Origin: Opitutia bacterium
GTDB lineage: Bacteria > Verrucomicrobiota > Verrucomicrobiae > Opitutales > UBA953
Direction: 5' to 3'
Assembly: GCA_947488485.1 (NCBI GenBank)
Contig: CANKZO010000082.1
Location: 1-8,863, forward strand
Length of the DNA stretch: 8,863 nucleotides
How positions within the stretch are numbered: the stretch's first letter is position 1; each line of letters begins with the position of its first letter. Below, piece after piece: positions 7,248-8,863 of the stretch. Under the pieces are notes generated by a model. That model saw nothing but the letters and a program-made list of their open reading frames with translations, ran no database searches and was not told the origin of the DNA. A program made the position numbers and the translations under genes.

Positions 7248-8282
7248 TCAGGCGATCTTGACCGGCTGGCCGCCGTTGGCCGCGCTCTGGTCGGCGGCGA
7301 AGATCACCTTGAACGTACGGAGGCCGTCGCGGAAACTCGTCAGCGGCATGTCCTGGCCCTTGTCGAGGGCGTCGAAGAAAGCCTGGAATTGGGCCTGGTA
7401 GGGGTGGTCGCTGACGTCGCCCGAATCCAGCATCTTCATCGAGAGCCCGCTCCACTGCGCCTTGTTGGTCTTCAGCTTGGCGGAGTGGAACTTGTTATCA
7501 AGGACGCTGCCGTGGCTGCCTACGAGGTGCGTGTGGAAGTAATAAGGCTGGAGGCAGTCGACGATTGCGGCGCACTTGCCGACCGCGCCGTTCTTGAACT
7601 TCAGGATCGTGACGGCGGAGGTATCGTATTCGTAGGGCGTGAAGTATTCGCTCTTTGACTTCGTGCTGAAGCTCGTGACCGAGTCGACCTCGCCGGGCAT
7701 GCACATCAGGAGCGCGTCGAGGGCGTGGCAGCCGGCGGTGAGCAGGGCGCTGCCGCCGTCCTTCTTGCCGATGTTCCAGCGATACTGGCCATACCAAGGA
7801 CCGATGCCGTGGTAGTAGTCGACTTCCCCGTAGTGGATCTCGCCGATGAGGCCTTGGTCGATGACGGCCTTAGTGGCTTCCATCTGGTTCGAGAAGCGGC
7901 ACTCGAAGCAGACGCAGCCCTTCACGCCGTTCTTCTCGGCGGCCTCGAAGATCTGCAAGACTTCAGCCATCGAGTTGGCCATCGGCTTCTCGAGGATGAT
8001 GTGCTTCTTCGCCTTCGCGGCGGCGACGGCCTGGGCGCAGTGCTGGCTCGGGTAGCTGGTGATATCGACGACGTGGATGTCCGGGTCGGCGAGCATGGCT
8101 TCGACCGACTGGTAGGCCTTGATCTTGCCGCCGTGCTTGGCGCTGAGCGTGGCGGAATCGAGCGGACGGGAAGAGTAGATCGCCGTGACCTGCGCCTGGC
8201 TGGTCGCGTTGATGGCGTCGATGTGGGCCGTGGCGGCCCAGCCGTAGCCGATGATGCCGACGTTGTATTTCTTGGTGCTCAT
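7248..8282 (-). CDS. Gfo/Idh/MocA-family NAD(P)-dependent oxidoreductase
   Basis: Cytoplasmic oxidoreductase of 344 aa, the normal family length, acting on sugars, inositols or their derivatives. The N-terminal Rossmann fold has GxxGxG at Gly9, Gly12 and Gly14 (VGIIGYGWAA). The family EKP motif lies at 98-100, with Lys99 as the catalytic lysine. The C-terminal substrate domain carries GGSALLTAGCHALD (177-190); His187 is retained, but the position usually occupied by Asp in DxGxHxxD appears to be Thr183. No signal peptide is present. It is the first gene of the operon, with the ATG at 8280-8282 and no clear Shine-Dalgarno. The direct-repeat operator candidate ends 62 nt upstream. The substrate cannot be assigned; the family is too diverse. 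Confidence 0.93.
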   Translation of the reverse strand: MSTKKYNVGIIGYGWAATAHIDAINATSQAQVTAIYSSRPLDSATLSAKHGGKIKAYQSVEAMLADPDIHVVDITSYPSQHCAQAVAAAKAKKHIILEKPMANSMAEVLQIFEAAEKNGVKGCVCFECRFSNQMEATKAVIDQGLIGEIHYGEVDYYHGIGPWYGQYRWNIGKKDGGSALLTAGCHALDALLMCMPGEVDSVTSFSTKSKSEYFTPYEYDTSAVTILKFKNGAVGKCAAIVDCLQPYYFHTHLVGSHGSVLDNKFHSAKLKTNKAQWSGLSMKMLDSGDVSDHPYQAQFQAFFDALDKGQDMPLTSFRDGLRTFKVIFAADQSAANGGQPVKIA

Positions 8283-8292
8283 GGGTTCGCGT

Positions 8293-8320
8293 CTTGGGGT
8301 GAGCCAAAGGATGCTCCAAG
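8293..8320 (-). other. Possible bulged hairpin in the operon leader
   Basis: On the sense strand CTTG-GAGC pairs with GCTC-CAAG across an 8-nt loop, with a 4-nt bulge (ACCC) on the downstream arm. It gives eight base pairs ending 10 nt before the oxidoreductase ATG. It could affect initiation, but such a short bulged stem may be chance in GC-rich DNA. Confidence 0.25.
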
Positions 8321-8344
8321 GCCCCGAAGAAGGAAACCCAATCG

Positions 8345-8380
8345 GGTGTCTTTTTACGCTCGAATGGTGTCTTTTAACGC
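8345..8380 (-). promoter_or_regulatory. Tandem 15-bp direct repeat, candidate AraC-type operator
   Basis: On the sense strand GCGTTAAAAGACACC (8380-8366) is followed, 21 bp start to start, by GCGTAAAAAGACACC (8359-8345), with 14 of 15 positions identical. Direct repeats one two-turn interval apart are the classic layout of AraC-family half-sites (compare araI1-I2). It lies 62 bp upstream of the first gene of an operon that encodes an AraC-family regulator. The distal copy runs into the perfect palindrome at 8372-8402. I could not identify a convincing -10 box downstream. Binding is inferred. Confidence 0.5.
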
Positions 8381-8402
8381 GACGCAGAGCGTCGCGTTAA
8401 AA
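8372..8402. repeat. Perfect 14-bp inverted repeat with 3-nt loop
   Basis: TTTTAACGCGACGC (8372-8385) pairs perfectly with GCGTCGCGTTAAAA (8389-8402) around AGA. No T-tract follows on either strand beyond the pairing arms, so it is a poor fit to a standard intrinsic terminator. It could be a protein-binding palindrome, a transcript hairpin at the start of the operon leader, or another member of the hairpin cluster. Its left arm overlaps the distal operator half-site, so the two could compete. Confidence 0.75.
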
Positions 8403-8442
8403 GGAAGGTGTTGGCGGTTAGCGGTTGGCGGTTGGGAAAATC

Positions 8443-8462
8443 CGGCCGCCGCAGGGCGGCCG
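8443..8462. repeat. Hairpin, 8-bp GC stem
   Basis: CGGCCGCC (8443-8450) pairs perfectly with GGCGGCCG (8455-8462) around a 4-nt loop GCAG. It lies 3 nt before the first GTAG-foot hairpin. There is no T-tract. Confidence 0.6.
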
Positions 8463-8465
8463 AGG

Positions 8466-8490
8466 GTAGGGGCGTGGCTTCGCCGCGCCC
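8466..8490 (+). repeat. REP-like hairpin with GTAG foot, copy 1
   Basis: GTAG (8466-8469) is followed directly by GGGCGTGGC (8470-8478), loop TTC, and GCCGCGCCC (8482-8490), a 9-bp stem with one T-G wobble. A GTAG tetranucleotide at the foot of a hairpin is the hallmark of REP elements mobilised by RAYT transposases. No RAYT gene is in the window. It is opposite in orientation to the two other copies. Confidence 0.5.
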
Positions 8491-8504
8491 TCCTTCTGCG
8501 GAGT

Positions 8505-8526
8505 GCACGATGAATCGTGCCCCTAC
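8505..8526 (-). repeat. REP-like hairpin with GTAG foot, copy 2 (inverted)
   Basis: GCACGAT (8505-8511) pairs with ATCGTGC (8514-8520), more realistically as a 6-bp stem with a TGAA loop. On the minus strand GTAG (8526-8523) stands two bases before the stem. It faces copy 1 at about 15 bp, the arrangement of a REPIN pair. It is followed by the 11-mer CCCTACCTAGG that also follows copy 3. Confidence 0.5.
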
Positions 8527-8530
8527 CTAG

Positions 8531-8548
8531 GTTCGCCCTGCGGCGAAC
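8531..8548. repeat. Hairpin, 7-bp stem
   Basis: GTTCGCC (8531-8537) pairs with GGCGAAC (8542-8548) around CTGC. It begins at the last base of the CCCTACCTAGG word. It lacks a GTAG foot and a T-tract. Confidence 0.5.
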
Positions 8549-8593
8549 AGGTGCGCCTTTCCCGCCAACTGCCACCTGGAACGTGCATCCACT

Positions 8594-8637
8594 TTTGCAC
8601 CTTTGCACAGGCCGCAGGCCGGTTTGCACTTTTGCAC
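8594..8637. repeat. Four TTTGCAC words around a small GGCC hairpin
   Basis: TTTGCAC occurs at 8594-8600, 8602-8608, 8623-8629 and 8631-8637. The spacing is 8, 21 and 8 bp, so the two close pairs are offset by 29 bp. A small inverted repeat GGCC-gca-GGCC (8610-8620) sits between the pairs. The words are too short for a CRISPR and too regular to ignore. A protein-binding array or a degenerate short tandem repeat are both possible. Confidence 0.5.
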
Positions 8638-8640
8638 TTA

Positions 8641-8665
8641 GGACAGCACGTGGTGCTGTCCCTAC
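8641..8665 (-). repeat. REP-like hairpin with GTAG foot, copy 3, just after the kinase stop
   Basis: GGACAGCAC (8641-8649) pairs perfectly with GTGCTGTCC (8653-8661) around GTG. On the minus strand GTAG (8665-8662) directly precedes the 9-bp stem. The stem begins 11 nt after the kinase stop codon, the usual place for REP elements and for 3'-end-stabilising hairpins. No T-tract follows, so it is not a standard terminator. Confidence 0.55.
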
Positions 8666-8672
8666 CTAGGGA

Positions 8673-8863
8673 TTAGAACTCTCCGAAGCCGAACTGCTCG
8701 GCCAAGGCCAGACAGTCCTTCACCGGACGGAGGCCCTTGGAGGGCGTGGGGTCGGCGAGGCAGGCGGCGGCGCAGCAGACGGCGAGCTTGAGGCGTTCCT
8801 GGATCTCGAGGCCTTCGTGCAGGCCGTAGAGCATGCCGGCGGCGAACGCGTCGCCCGCGCCGG
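8673..8863 (-). CDS. PfkB/ribokinase-family carbohydrate kinase, C-terminal part (cut by window edge)
   Basis: The last 62 residues of a sugar or nucleoside kinase; the N-terminus lies outside the window. The visible part opens with GAGDAFAAGMLYGL, the second PfkB signature, in which the Asp of GAGD is the catalytic base and the preceding glycines form the anion hole. The tail ends in CLALAEQFGFGEF and a TAA at 8673-8675. ATP-dependent phosphorylation of a sugar is expected, but the substrate cannot be told from the C-terminus. It lies on the same strand and upstream of the seven-gene unit but is separated by about 390 bp of hairpin-rich DNA, so it may be a separate transcript. Confidence 0.88.
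   Translation of the reverse strand, partial: GAGDAFAAGMLYGLHEGLEIQERLKLAVCCAAACLADPTPSKGLRPVKDCLALAEQFGFGEF

Larger units (their letters stand above)
8410..8569. repeat. Segment bounded by inverted GTTGGCGG/GGGAAA words, MITE-like candidate
   Basis: GTTGGCGG occurs at 8410-8417 and again at 8424-8431, and its complement CCGCCAAC lies at 8562-8569. GGGAAA at 8434-8439 is mirrored by TTTCCC at 8558-8563. The left end is a heptad run (TTGGCGG, TTAGCGG, TTGGCGG at 8411-8431). The roughly 160-bp segment between these ends contains four hairpins and no gene. No target-site duplication was recognised, so a mobile origin is only a possibility. Confidence 0.35.
8283..8672. other. Gene-free spacer dense in hairpins and short repeats
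   Basis: The spacer lies between the sugar-kinase stop and the first operon gene. No credible coding region was found on either strand; the 91-codon opening at 8354-8629 on the minus strand is low-complexity and made of the repeats. The spacer holds a direct repeat, a 14-bp palindrome, at least five other short-loop hairpins, a TTRGCGG heptad run and four TTTGCAC words, each listed separately. The promoter of the seven-gene operon should lie here. It may also contain the kinase transcript end. Confidence 0.8.

Noticed and set aside
8372..8402. 14-bp palindrome as an intrinsic terminator
   Set aside because: The T-rich ends are part of the stem and no unpaired T-tract follows on either strand.
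8354..8629. 91-codon minus-strand opening in the spacer
   Set aside because: Its sequence is made of the hairpins and heptad repeats, is Arg/Ala-rich, and has no recognisable domain or ribosome site.
8594..8637. TTTGCAC repeats as a CRISPR array
   Set aside because: Repeats are only 7 bp, spacing is 1 to 14 nt, and there are no cas genes.

Overview
The window looks like part of a Verrucomicrobiota chromosome, or another member of the PVC superphylum. The evidence is the high GC content, a 'PVC-type' fusion of a beta-propeller, HEAT-like repeats and cytochrome c, exported enzymes with Tat-like RRRF leaders, and the general absence of Shine-Dalgarno sequences. The genus cannot be read from the sequence. 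Every supported gene is on the minus strand.

Reading in the direction of transcription (high to low coordinates), the window opens with the C-terminus of a PfkB/ribokinase-family sugar kinase (8673-8863, cut by the window edge). A 397-base region without genes follows (8276-8672), counted to the kinase stop. It is packed with short-loop hairpins, three of which carry a GTAG foot like REP elements, and it also holds two inverted 8-mers and four TTTGCAC words. Its promoter-proximal end carries a 15-bp direct repeat at 21-bp spacing, which is the geometry of an AraC-type operator.

Next comes a tightly packed seven-gene unit: Gfo/Idh oxidoreductase (7248-8282), PIG-L deacetylase (6443-7243), Tat-type metallophosphoesterase (5499-6446), Tat-type protein related to the N,N-dimethylformamidase large subunit (3989-5497), AraC-family regulator with an N-terminal cupin (3129-3992), the large PVC-type haem protein (260-3136), and a NupG-like MFS permease (1-220, cut by the window edge). 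Junctions are 4-nt ATGA overlaps (twice), an 8-nt overlap, 1-nt and 4-nt gaps, and one 39-nt gap before the permease. This is strong evidence for one transcription unit.

A working interpretation, which is inference, is a catabolic cluster for a small sugar-like or N-acylated compound. Exported hydrolases and a periplasmic haem-linked dehydrogenase would act outside the membrane and the permease would import the product. The PIG-L hydrolase and NAD(P)-dependent oxidoreductase would act in the cytoplasm, and the cupin/AraC protein would sense a ligand and control the operon. The substrate is unknown. The most testable novelties are the candidate operator for the operon's own regulator, the hairpin and REP-like array upstream of it, the G-rich tract over the permease start, and the pairing of two amide-hydrolase families in one operon.
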